This document shows, in pieces, positions 50,402-58,661 of a DNA stretch of 64,000 nt (the stretch's first letter is position 1; each line of letters opens with the position of its first letter). Below the pieces are notes generated by a model. It ran no database searches, was not told where the DNA came from, and worked only from the letters and a program-made list of their open reading frames with translations. A program made the translations under genes and the position numbers. Source of the DNA: Duganella alba (GTDB lineage Bacteria > Pseudomonadota > Gammaproteobacteria > Burkholderiales > Burkholderiaceae_D); contig NZ_WKJN01000018.1 in NCBI RefSeq assembly GCF_009674495.1, positions 56,515 to 120,514 of the forward strand. Reading direction: 5' to 3'.

Positions 50402-52396
50402 TTAATGGCCGCCGGTGAAGAAGCCGATGGTCACCAAGGTCAGCAGGATCAGGCCGAAGGCGATCAGCACCAGGCCCAGCACCTTGGAGCCGATGCGCAT
50501 CGGTTTCGATGGCGCATCCACCAGGTACTTCTGCAACTCGCCCGAGGCCAGCAGGCGTTCATACTGCGCCGGGTGCTCGTCGCGGAACTCTTCCAGCGAC
50601 TGCGTGCCGGTGAACATGACGATGTCCGGTGGCGGCAGCTTGTTCGGCCGGAAGTGATTGTTGAAGAAGTGCACGGTGAACAGGAACACCGCCGCCAGGA
50701 ACGCTTCCTCGCCGTGGATCACCGTCGCCACGTTGAAGATCCAGCCCGGCAGGAACTTGGCCGCCACCGTCGGCAACGCCAGCGTCAGGCCGCTGAAGCC
50801 GATGATGTTGACGCCCCAGAACACGGCCCAGTAGTCGAACTTCTCGAAGTAGGTCCAGCGGTCGAACTTCGGTTTCGGACCTTTGCCGAAGAACCATTTG
50901 AACATGCCGACGCAATCCTGCAGGTCTTTCCAGTTCGGAATCAGCGAATCCGGACCGAACCAGCGGAAGCTGCGGTCGCGCAGCAGTTTCTGCATCACGT
51001 ACACGAAGTGGATGAAGAAGATGCCGACGAAGGCCATCGCCGCACAGCGGTGGATCAAGCCCATCGGTTTCGAACCGCCGAACACCTTGGCCACGTGCGG
51101 CGCCCACGAGGCGTGCGAGAACAGCACGGCGGTCCCGGTCAGCACCAGCGTCATGGTCACCAGCGCGAAGCACAGGTGGGCGATGCGCCAGCCGACAGGG
51201 AAGCGGCGGAAGTGCTTGTGCTGCAGCGGTTCCGCCAGGCCTTCGAGGCGGATATGGGTTTCGACCTTGTGCTTGGCCGACTCCTTCCATTCGCGGAACA
51301 GCCACAGGCCCGAGTGCGACCAGAAGAACAGGAACACGCCGATCAGCAGCGCCACCATGAAGTTGGTGACGATCCACATTTCAGGATACTTGGCGAAATC
51401 GTGGCTGTTGGCGTGCGGCTTGAACGAGGCGAAGCCGGCGGTGGCCAGCGCACGTTTCTTGCCGTCGTGGCAGGCCTGGCAGGTTTTCAGGCGGTTGTCA
51501 GGATGCACCTTGGAGGCCGGATCTTTCGGTCCCAGGATGTCGTGGCTGCCGTGGCAGTTGTAGCACTTGGCGGTTTCCGCCGTGCCCAGGTTGGTGGCCT
51601 GGCCGTGGTAGGTGCCGCCGTAGGTCTTGCGCTGTTCCTGGTGGCAGTTGCCGCATTCTTCCACGTTCAGCAGCTTGAACGAGGTCAGCGAGGTGCTGGT
51701 GATCTCGTGCGTGGTGTGGCAATCGATGCAGACCGCGGCCTTGCTGTTGTGCTTGTCCAGCACTTCCTTGCCGTGCGCCGATTCCGTGTAGGTGTCGAGC
51801 TGGTCAGTGTGGCAGCTGGCGCCGCACAGGGCCGGCACGCCGGCGCGCCAGGCGGCGTATTCCGGGCTGCTGCGATCGGCAGGCACATTGAAGGTATGGG
51901 TGTCGTGGCACTGGGTGCAGGAAGCCTTGGGCACGTTCGGATTGTCGTCATCCGGCTTGGCGTGGAAGGACTTCTTGTAGGCGGCGATGTTGGAGACCAC
52001 CTTGCCCATGCGCGGACGGGCGCTGGCGCTGCCGTTCTTCTGCGCCTCGTCCCACAGGCGCTGGTGGCAAGTGGCGCAATCGGGCGCGGCCTGGCCGTTT
52101 TTCTTGTGCGGCGCCTTGGCGTCGCCGGTCACGGTCAGGTCGCTGTGGCAGCTGACGCAGGACAGGCCACGGTGGACGCTGGCGCCGTGCTTGGCCGGAT
52201 CGACGCCGCGCAACGCGCGCTCGTCGCCGTCTTCGTTACTGACTTTGATGGTTTTTTTTGCGTCATGGCAGGCGAGACAGGCGGCGTCGCCGCTGGCGGG
52301 CGGACTGTCGGCTGCCGTGGCCGGCACGCTCGATAGCGCGCCGGCCAGGCAGAAGACCGCGCCCAGTATCGCCTTTAGAAACTGTTTGGGGTACAT
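50402..52396 (-). CDS. CbcL-like multiheme cytochrome c / cytochrome b fusion, inner membrane
   Basis: 664 aa. Signal peptide (LGAVFCLAGALSSVPATA), periplasmic part with eight CXXCH sites at about 40, 80, 107, 160, 223, 248, 278, 306, plus one CX3CH (CGASCH, 191): nine possible c hemes. From ~340 a cytochrome b561/FdnI-like membrane domain with several helices and histidines (FPVGWRIAHLCFALV, MGLIHRCAAMAFVGIFFIHF, VIHGEEAFLAAVFLFTVHFF). This matches the architecture of Geobacter CbcL. Likely passes electrons between the quinone pool and periplasmic cytochromes, feeding the MtrA-MtrB conduits. It lies 67 bases behind a small cytochrome c gene; same operon. Confidence 0.9.
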   Translation of the reverse strand: MYPKQFLKAILGAVFCLAGALSSVPATAADSPPASGDAACLACHDAKKTIKVSNEDGDERALRGVDPAKHGASVHRGLSCVSCHSDLTVTGDAKAPHKKNGQAAPDCATCHQRLWDEAQKNGSASARPRMGKVVSNIAAYKKSFHAKPDDDNPNVPKASCTQCHDTHTFNVPADRSSPEYAAWRAGVPALCGASCHTDQLDTYTESAHGKEVLDKHNSKAAVCIDCHTTHEITSTSLTSFKLLNVEECGNCHQEQRKTYGGTYHGQATNLGTAETAKCYNCHGSHDILGPKDPASKVHPDNRLKTCQACHDGKKRALATAGFASFKPHANSHDFAKYPEMWIVTNFMVALLIGVFLFFWSHSGLWLFREWKESAKHKVETHIRLEGLAEPLQHKHFRRFPVGWRIAHLCFALVTMTLVLTGTAVLFSHASWAPHVAKVFGGSKPMGLIHRCAAMAFVGIFFIHFVYVMQKLLRDRSFRWFGPDSLIPNWKDLQDCVGMFKWFFGKGPKPKFDRWTYFEKFDYWAVFWGVNIIGFSGLTLALPTVAAKFLPGWIFNVATVIHGEEAFLAAVFLFTVHFFNNHFRPNKLPPPDIVMFTGTQSLEEFRDEHPAQYERLLASGELQKYLVDAPSKPMRIGSKVLGLVLIAFGLILLTLVTIGFFTGGH

Positions 52397-52463
52397 GATG
52401 TTTTCCTGATGCTGAAAGTGGCGGCGCGCCAGGGCGCACCGCCGGTACGGCGAGGGAGGAGGA

Positions 52464-52802
52464 CTAGCGGGTCAGAATCCACTGCGCCACGCTTTTCAGC
52501 GTTGCCGGATCCTTGGTTTCGATGATCTTGTGTTCTTCCTCGGTGCCGTCTTCCAGCTTCACCTTCGGACCGGTAGTGATCTGCTTGATGATGTGTTCTT
52601 CACCGTCGGCCTTGCCCTTGTACTTGGCGGCGACTTTCTTGTAGGCCGGACCCTTCTTGGTTTTGTCGACGGCGTGGCATTTGAAGCAGCCATTTTTGCG
52701 CAGCAGGGCTTCGGTGTCGGCATCGTCTGCATAGGCGTTCATGCTGGCCAGGGCAGTGCTGGCCAACAGCAGCAGGGCGCTCAGTTTGATTGTCGATTTC
52801 AT
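52464..52802 (-). CDS. Small monoheme cytochrome c (c551/c552 type)
   Basis: 112 aa. Signal peptide (LLLLASTALASMNAYA), one heme site in NGCFKCHAVDKTKKGPAYKK, a c551/c552-type pattern, with many lysines. Distal Met ligand is not obvious in the usual place. Soluble periplasmic electron shuttle, probably between the CbcL-like protein and MtrA. GAGG before ATG 52802; a longer open frame upstream has no start support. First gene behind the sigma-54 type promoter at 52863-52879. Confidence 0.92.
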   Translation of the reverse strand: MKSTIKLSALLLLASTALASMNAYADDADTEALLRKNGCFKCHAVDKTKKGPAYKKVAAKYKGKADGEEHIIKQITTGPKVKLEDGTEEEHKIIETKDPATLKSVAQWILTR

Positions 52803-52862
52803 GGTTTCCTCAATGGTTGTTTCACATGTCGGCCGCAATGGACCACGGCTCGTCGTACCACT

Positions 52863-52879
52863 AAGCAAAATCAAGGCCA
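52863..52879 (-). promoter_or_regulatory. Sigma-54 type promoter of the cytochrome c / CbcL-like operon
   Basis: Minus strand TGGCCTTGATTTTGCTT: TGGC at -24, TTGCT at -12, 10 bases between GG and GC. Start expected near 52853, about 51 bases before ATG 52802. Confidence 0.72.
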
Positions 52880-52922
52880 TGCAGGAAAGCCCGTAGGTAA
52901 AGGCGCTATGGGAAGATGGCCA

Positions 52923-52938
52923 TTCCCGAAAACGGGAA
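52923..52938. promoter_or_regulatory. Putative sigma-54 activator site 1
   Basis: TTCCCG-AAAA-CGGGAA, perfect inverted repeat, centred about 78 bases upstream of the predicted cytochrome operon start and also upstream of the kinase gene at 53061. Confidence 0.65.
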
Positions 52939-52951
52939 AACAGCGATTTTT

Positions 52952-52967
52952 TTCCCGAATGCGGGAG
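52952..52967. promoter_or_regulatory. Putative sigma-54 activator site 2
   Basis: TTCCCG-AATG-CGGGAG, centred 29 bases from site 1 and ~107 bases upstream of the predicted start. Confidence 0.62.
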
Positions 52968-53060
52968 CGCCGGCGGAATCCACGCCACTTGATCTGGGCG
53001 CATGTTCAGCGGCCTGGCCGTCTTGTAGGATGGTGGGAACACAAGGGGAGCAGAAACCAC

Positions 53061-54584
53061 ATGATGGGGCAAGCGCATTTCGGCAGTCAGCCATTGCCGC
53101 TGACGGCCGGCGGCCACGCAGCGGCACGGCGCGCGCTGTCTATCCGTAGCAAGGGACTGATCGTCATCGGCGCGCTGCTGCTGTATGCGATCGCCATTTC
53201 GCTGTTCGCCTTCGACCAGAAAAACCAGCTGCTGCGCGAGTTCGAGGACATCCAGGGCACGCTGCAAACGGAAGCGCTGCTCAAGCAGGCCGATCTGTCG
53301 GCGTTCCACGGCGTGATCGCCATCTTTGCCGCCATCGACGCCACCGATCCGGCGCTGGCCATGCAGCACGCCGAGATGCACCACCAGTCGCTGCTGGACG
53401 CGCAGCGCGAGCTGGGCCACCGCTTCGACAACGGCCTGCTGGCGCCGGGCGCGCTGGACGCCGACTGGCAGCGCGCCAACCAGCATCCGGACAAGCCCAA
53501 CCTGAACCGCCTGCTGAGCGGCGTTGTCAAGGTCAAGAGCGAGCTGGCGGCGCTGACCGAGGCCGTGCAGCGTCGCCGCCAGGCGCTGTCGTCCAGCTAC
53601 CTTGAACGCACCAGTTCGGTGGCCAGCACGATTTTCCTGGCCGGCATGCTGGGGCTGGCGCTGCTGGGCGCCTGCATCGTGCTGTTCTTTCGCCGCCTGA
53701 CCGAAGACCTGGCGATCCTGCAAAAGCGCGCGCTGGAAATCCTGCACGGCCTGCACGGCGGGCCGATCGTGGTGACGCGGCGGGACGAGGTCGGCCAGCT
53801 GATGATCGCCGTGAACAATATGTCCGACACGCTGGACGCCCGCAACAAGGAACTGATGCTCGAACGCCAAAAGTATTTTCACCAGGAGAAGATGGCCGCC
53901 ATCGGTACGCTGGCCGCCGGCATCTCGCACGAGATCGGCAATCCGATCGCCGCCATTTCCGGCATCGCGCAGGACATGCTGGAACGTCGCTCCTGCATGG
54001 ACGAACACGGCAACGCCAACTGCATCGACTGCCGCCCGGACATGATCTTCGAACAGACCGCACGGCTGGCCGCCATCACCCGCGAAATCGCCGACTTCGC
54101 CTCGCCGCGCGCGGTGGAGGCGCAGCTGCTGGATCTGAACCAGCAACTGCGCAGCACCAGCAGCCTGGTGCGCTACGACAAGCGCCTGGGCGGCGTCGCG
54201 CTGCAACTGGCGCTAGATCCGCAACTGCCGGCCATCCACGGCGTCGCCGACCAGCTGACCCAGCTCATCATGAACCTGCTGATCAACGCCATGGACGCGC
54301 TGGAAGGCATCAGCGGCCGCCAGCCGACCATCGTCGTCACCACCAGCCGGCAGCAGCAGGGCGCCGTCATGTGCGTGGAAGACAACGGCAGCGGCATGGA
54401 CGCCGCCACCGTGCAGCGCGTGTTCGAAGCCTTCTTCACCACCAAGCCGGCCGGCAAGGGCACCGGCCTCGGTCTGTCGCTGTGCTACGCCATCGCCCAG
54501 AACCACGGCGGCGCCATCGACATCGAATCCACGCCCGGCAGCGGCACGCGGGTGCGCGTGGTCTTTCCATGGGTGACGCCATGA
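53061..54584 (+). CDS. Sensor histidine kinase of the cytochrome-linked two-component system
   Basis: 507 aa. TM1 ~32-51, periplasmic helical sensor ~52-185, TM2 ~188-210, linker/HAMP-like, then NtrB-type HisKA with GTLAAGISHEIGNPIAAISG (H290) and HATPase (MNLLINAMDALEG; GKGTGLGLSLCYAIA). An insert just after the phospho-His helix carries C312, C321 and C324 (SCMDEH, NCIDCRPD), which may sense redox state or metal. GGGGAG before ATG 53061. Start codon region lies opposite the sigma-54 cytochrome promoter; the stop overlaps the regulator start (ATGA). Confidence 0.92.
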   Translation: MMGQAHFGSQPLPLTAGGHAAARRALSIRSKGLIVIGALLLYAIAISLFAFDQKNQLLREFEDIQGTLQTEALLKQADLSAFHGVIAIFAAIDATDPALAMQHAEMHHQSLLDAQRELGHRFDNGLLAPGALDADWQRANQHPDKPNLNRLLSGVVKVKSELAALTEAVQRRRQALSSSYLERTSSVASTIFLAGMLGLALLGACIVLFFRRLTEDLAILQKRALEILHGLHGGPIVVTRRDEVGQLMIAVNNMSDTLDARNKELMLERQKYFHQEKMAAIGTLAAGISHEIGNPIAAISGIAQDMLERRSCMDEHGNANCIDCRPDMIFEQTARLAAITREIADFASPRAVEAQLLDLNQQLRSTSSLVRYDKRLGGVALQLALDPQLPAIHGVADQLTQLIMNLLINAMDALEGISGRQPTIVVTTSRQQQGAVMCVEDNGSGMDAATVQRVFEAFFTTKPAGKGTGLGLSLCYAIAQNHGGAIDIESTPGSGTRVRVVFPWVTP

Positions 54585-55984
54585 AATCACTTGACGTGAT
54601 GGTGATCGACGACGAACCGGTGATCCGCCAGATGCTGGCCGCGCACCTGCTCAAGGCCGGCTGCAACGTGGTCCAGGCCGGCAACGGCGAGGACGCCTTC
54701 GAGCGCCTGTCGAAAGGCGATATCGAAGTCGCCATCTGCGACATCAAGATGCCCGGCATCAGCGGCATCGAGCTGGTGCGGCAGGCGCGCGCGGCCGGCA
54801 TCGACACCAGCTTCATCATGATGACCGCGTTTGCCTCGGTCGACACCGCCATCGAGGCGATGCAGGCCGGCGCCGCCGACTACATCGTCAAGCCGGTGCG
54901 CAACGAGGAGTTGCAGCACCGCCTGCTGAAGATCAACGACATGCGCGGCCTGCGCGCGGAAAACCGCGTGCTGCGCAGCCTGGTGCAAGGGCGGCGCGAA
55001 GACCAGTTCGAATTCAATTCGACCGCCATGCGCGAGCTGGGGCGGCTGGTCGACAAGGTGTCGCCGACCGCCAGCACGGTGCTGGTGACCGGCGAGAGCG
55101 GCACCGGCAAGGGCGTGGTGGCGCGCCGTATCCACCAGCAAAGCCCGCGCGCGAACGCGCCGTTCATCCCGGTCAACTGCGGCGCGCTGCCGGACAACCT
55201 GATCGAGAGTGAACTGTTCGGCCACGTCAAGGGCGCTTTCACCGGCGCCGACAAGGCGCGCAAGGGCCTGTTCCTGGAAGCGGACGGCGGCACGCTGTTC
55301 CTCGACGAAATCGGCGAACTGCCGCTGATGATGCAGGTGAAGCTGCTGCACGTGATCGAGGAAAAATCAATCCGCGCCGTCGGCAGCGAGCAGTCGCGCC
55401 GCGCCGACGTGCGCATCGTCGCCGCCACCAACCGCGACCTGGCGCAGATGGTGGCCGAGGGCCGCTTCCGCGAAGACCTGTATTTCCGCCTGAGCGTGTT
55501 CCAGATCCCGCTGCCGCCGCTGCGCGAACGCCGCGCCGACCTGATGCCGCTGATGGCCTTCCTGCTGCAACGCGGCGCCGAGCGCATGGGCCTGGCGCGC
55601 GTGCCGTCGCTGGAGCCGGAAGTGGAAGAGCTGCTGATGGCCTACCAGTGGCCCGGCAATGTACGCGAACTGGAACACGTGATCGATCGCGCGCTGATCC
55701 TGGCCGACCGCGGGCAGGTCAGCTGCGCCGACCTGCCGCCGCAAATCGTCAAGGACGCCACGCCGCTGCTGGCCGCGCAGCCGGCCGAGGGCGTCGATGG
55801 CGCCTGGCTGGCGTCGCCCGGCGACAGCCTGCGCGACCAGGTGCGCCGCTTTGAATGCACGCTGATCGCGCGCGCCATCCGCGACGCCGACGGCGACCGC
55901 CGCCTGGCGGCGCAAAAACTCGGCATGGGCTTATCCAGCCTGTACCGCAAACAAGAAGAATTTGAAACGCTGGGCCTGCTGTAA
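54581..55984 (+). CDS. Sigma-54-dependent response regulator (NtrC family)
   Basis: 467 aa. Receiver 1-120 (D54 in VAICDIKMPGISG), AAA+ domain with Walker A GESGTGKG (171-178) and the sigma-54 contact loop GAFTGA (218-223), Walker B GGTLFLDEIGEL, then a Fis-type HTH at the C-terminus (DGDRRLAAQKLGMGLSSLYR). Activates sigma-54 promoters after phosphorylation. Translationally coupled to the kinase gene. By position it should drive the three sigma-54 type promoters found before the cytochrome genes. Confidence 0.95.
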   Translation: MKSLDVMVIDDEPVIRQMLAAHLLKAGCNVVQAGNGEDAFERLSKGDIEVAICDIKMPGISGIELVRQARAAGIDTSFIMMTAFASVDTAIEAMQAGAADYIVKPVRNEELQHRLLKINDMRGLRAENRVLRSLVQGRREDQFEFNSTAMRELGRLVDKVSPTASTVLVTGESGTGKGVVARRIHQQSPRANAPFIPVNCGALPDNLIESELFGHVKGAFTGADKARKGLFLEADGGTLFLDEIGELPLMMQVKLLHVIEEKSIRAVGSEQSRRADVRIVAATNRDLAQMVAEGRFREDLYFRLSVFQIPLPPLRERRADLMPLMAFLLQRGAERMGLARVPSLEPEVEELLMAYQWPGNVRELEHVIDRALILADRGQVSCADLPPQIVKDATPLLAAQPAEGVDGAWLASPGDSLRDQVRRFECTLIARAIRDADGDRRLAAQKLGMGLSSLYRKQEEFETLGLL

Positions 55985-56015
55985 CCACGGCGCCCACACT
56001 TTGCTGAGAGAATCT

Positions 56016-57101
56016 ATGTCCCGCTTCGCCCCATTACAGAACGACACCTTCCTGCGCGCGCTGATGCGCCAGCCGACCGACTACACGCCGCTGTGGCTGA
56101 TGCGCCAGGCCGGCCGCTACCTGCCGGAATACCGCGCCGTGCGCAAGCAGGCCGGTTCCTTCATGGGCCTGGCCACCAATCCCGACCTGGCCACCGAGGT
56201 GACGCTGCAGCCGGTCACACGCTTCGGGCTGGACGCGGCCATCCTGTTCTCCGACATCCTGACGGTGCCGGACGCCATGGGCCTGGGCCTGCAATTCGTC
56301 GAAGGCGAAGGGCCGAAGTTCGACCATCCGCTGCGCGACGAGCGCGCCGTGCTGGAACTGCGGGTGCCGGAGATGGACAAGCTGCGGTATGTGTTCGACG
56401 CCGTCACCCAGATCCGCACCGAGCTGGCGGGCAAGGTGCCGCTGATCGGCTTTGCCGGCAGCCCGTGGACGCTGGCCTGCTACATGGTCGAAGGCGGCGG
56501 TTCGCGCGACCATCTGGAAGTCAAGCGCATGATGTACAGCCGTCCCGAGCTGATGCACCACATCCTGGAAGTCAACGCGGCGGCCGTGGCGGCCTACCTG
56601 AACGCCCAGATCGAAGCGGGCGCGCAGGCGGTGATGCTGTTCGACTCGTGGGGCGGGGCGCTGGCCGACGGCCACTACCACCGCTTCTCGCTGCACTACA
56701 TACGCAGCGTGATCCGCCGCCTGCACCGCAACCATGACGGCGAAGCGGTGCCGTGCATCGTCTTCACCAAGGGCGGCGGCATGTGGCTGGAGCAGCTGGC
56801 CGACAGCGGCGCCGACGCGGTCGGGCTGGACTGGACGGTCGACCTGGGCCAGGCGCGCCTGCGCACCGGCGGCCGCGTGGCCTTGCAGGGCAATCTCGAT
56901 CCGGCGGCGCTGTTCGCCTCGCCGGCGCAGATCCGCGCCGAGGCCGAGCGCGCGCTGTATGCCTACGGCGCCGGCGGCCAGGGCTATGACGGCCACGTGT
57001 TCAACCTGGGCCACGGCATTTCGCAGTTCACGCCGCCGGAAGCGGTGGCGGTGCTGGTGGATGCGGTACACGACCTGAGCCGCGTGCTGCGCAAGACCTG
57101 A
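56016..57101 (+). CDS. hemE: Uroporphyrinogen decarboxylase
   Basis: Converts uroporphyrinogen III to coproporphyrinogen III in heme synthesis, cytosolic. 361 aa. Signatures: PLWLMRQAGRYLPEYR (substrate-binding Arg residues), ILTVPDAMGLGLQF, GFAGSPWTLACYMVEGGGS, and GNLDPAALFAS. GAGAG ribosome site; 31 bases after the sigma-54 regulator gene, so it may be read through from it. Placement between cytochrome regulation and ccm suggests heme supply for multiheme cytochromes. Confidence 0.96.
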   Translation: MSRFAPLQNDTFLRALMRQPTDYTPLWLMRQAGRYLPEYRAVRKQAGSFMGLATNPDLATEVTLQPVTRFGLDAAILFSDILTVPDAMGLGLQFVEGEGPKFDHPLRDERAVLELRVPEMDKLRYVFDAVTQIRTELAGKVPLIGFAGSPWTLACYMVEGGGSRDHLEVKRMMYSRPELMHHILEVNAAAVAAYLNAQIEAGAQAVMLFDSWGGALADGHYHRFSLHYIRSVIRRLHRNHDGEAVPCIVFTKGGGMWLEQLADSGADAVGLDWTVDLGQARLRTGGRVALQGNLDPAALFASPAQIRAEAERALYAYGAGGQGYDGHVFNLGHGISQFTPPEAVAVLVDAVHDLSRVLRKT

Positions 57102-57102
57102 T

Positions 57103-57927
57103 ATGCGGCGGGTGTATGTGCGCGCCACCAGTGGCCGCCACACCCGCCGGCGGCTGGCCTGGGGCTGGATCAGCCAGTCGCTGTTCTTCGTGCTGCCGTG
57201 GCTGGACTGGGACGGCCGCAGGCTGCTGTTGCCGATCCTGGCGCTGTTCGTGCTGCTGATGTGGGCGTCGGCGCGGGTAGGGCGGCTGTTCTGCGGCTAC
57301 CTGTGCGCGCATACCGTGTACGCCGACCTGCTGCTGTGGATCGAGCGCCGCATCGAAGGCGAGCGCGGTGCGCGCATGCGGCTGGACGCCGCGCCGCCGT
57401 CGCTGCGGCGCCACGGCAGGAAGATCGCCAAGCACGGCGCCTGGCTGCTGCTGTCGCTCGCCAACGGCTTCACCATGGTCGCGTGGTTCATGCCGGTGCG
57501 GGCCTTGCCGGCGCTGCTGTGGCACGGCGCACCGGCGCCGTGGGCCGGGCTGCTGGCCTACGCCGCCCTGACCTATATGAATGGCGGCCTGCTGCGGCAC
57601 CGGGTGTGCCGCCATTTCTGCCCGCTGGGGCCAATGCAGAACGCCTTGATCGGCGGCCGCACGCTGGTGGTTTCCTATGACCACCAGCGCGGCGAACCAC
57701 GCGGCCTGCGCAACGCCAAGCGCGGCGCTGCCGTGCTGGCGCAGGGCGCCTGTCTCGACTGCACCTTGTGCATCCAGGTCTGCCCCAGCGGCAGCGACAT
57801 CCGCAACGGTCTGCGCAGCGACTGCATCGGCTGCGGCGCCTGCATCGACGCCTGCGACCGCGTCATGCGCCAACGCGGCGAAGCGGAAGGCCTGATCCGT
57901 TACGCGCCACGCATTAAAGTTAGGTAA
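57103..57927 (+). CDS. CcoG/RdxA-like 4Fe-4S membrane protein, short form
   Basis: 274 aa. Membrane helices in the first ~180 residues with CcoG-type motifs (VLPWLDWDGRRLLLP; FCGYLCAHTVYADLLLWIER; CRHFCPLGPMQNAL), then two 4Fe-4S motifs CLDCTLCIQVCPSG and CIGCGACIDACDR. Standard CcoG (about 460 aa) has a C-terminal Ig-like domain that is absent here. CcoG reduces copper for cytochrome oxidase assembly; this short form may do electron transfer for heme or copper handling. It starts one base after the hemE stop and precedes ccmA. Confidence 0.85.
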   Translation: MRRVYVRATSGRHTRRRLAWGWISQSLFFVLPWLDWDGRRLLLPILALFVLLMWASARVGRLFCGYLCAHTVYADLLLWIERRIEGERGARMRLDAAPPSLRRHGRKIAKHGAWLLLSLANGFTMVAWFMPVRALPALLWHGAPAPWAGLLAYAALTYMNGGLLRHRVCRHFCPLGPMQNALIGGRTLVVSYDHQRGEPRGLRNAKRGAAVLAQGACLDCTLCIQVCPSGSDIRNGLRSDCIGCGACIDACDRVMRQRGEAEGLIRYAPRIKVR

Positions 57928-57939
57928 AGGCGCAATATT

Positions 57940-57981
57940 TTGATCTGCATCATGAAAATTATCTGGGCAACTTCGTATCAT
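57940..57981 (+). promoter_or_regulatory. FNR/Anr-type promoter of the ccm operon
   Basis: TTGAT-CTGC-ATCAT (57940-57953) differs from the FNR consensus TTGAT-N4-ATCAA in one base. A -10 box TATCAT (57976-57981) gives a start near 57988, which puts the FNR site at -41.5, the standard activating position. Confidence 0.65.
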
Positions 57982-58025
57982 CCTTGACCGTAAGCAACAC
58001 GTTGATGCGGTTAATGGAGAAGAGA

Positions 58026-58661
58026 ATGAGTCTACAAGCATGCCAGCTCGCCTGCATGCGCGGCGGACGTAGCCTGTTTCACGGCCTCGATTTCACTTTG
58101 GAGGCAGGTGATGCGCTACGGGTTTCCGGCGCCAATGGCAGCGGCAAGAGTAGCCTCTTGCGTCTGTTGTGCGGATTGTCCTTCCCGAGCGCCGGCGAAG
58201 TGCGCTGGCAGGGCCGCGATATCCGCAGCGCGCGCGAAGAATACGGCGCCGCGCTGCTGTACCTGGGGCATGCCAATGGCGTCAAGGACGACCTGCTGGC
58301 ATGGGAAAACGTGGTGGTCGCCAGCACGCTGGCCGGCCGTCCGGTCAGCCGTTCGCAGGCCTGCGCTGCCTTGTCGGCGCTGGGACTCGGGCCGCAAGCC
58401 CACCTGCCGACGCTGGCCTTATCGCAGGGACAGCGCAAGCGCGTGGCGCTGGCGCGGCTGCATTTGCAACAGGAGGCGCGGCTGTGGATACTCGACGAAC
58501 CGTTCGCCGCGCTGGATACCGCCACCATCGCCGCGCTGACCCTCACGCTGGAACGCCATCTGGCGCAAGGCGGCGCGCTGGTCTACACCACCCACCAGCC
58601 GGTTGCCCTGCGCGCACCGCGCGCGCGCACGTTGGACCTGAGCATGGAGGCGGCATGCTGA
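58026..58661 (+). CDS. ccmA: Heme exporter ATP-binding protein CcmA
   Basis: 211 aa ABC ATPase. Walker A GANGSGKSSLLRLLCG, signature LSQGQRKRVALARL, Walker B LWILDEPFAALD. With CcmB, CcmC and CcmD it forms the complex that releases holo-CcmE during cytochrome c maturation. Start ATG 58026 chosen for GGAG upstream. Overlaps ccmB by 7 bases. Confidence 0.96.
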   Translation: MSLQACQLACMRGGRSLFHGLDFTLEAGDALRVSGANGSGKSSLLRLLCGLSFPSAGEVRWQGRDIRSAREEYGAALLYLGHANGVKDDLLAWENVVVASTLAGRPVSRSQACAALSALGLGPQAHLPTLALSQGQRKRVALARLHLQQEARLWILDEPFAALDTATIAALTLTLERHLAQGGALVYTTHQPVALRAPRARTLDLSMEAAC

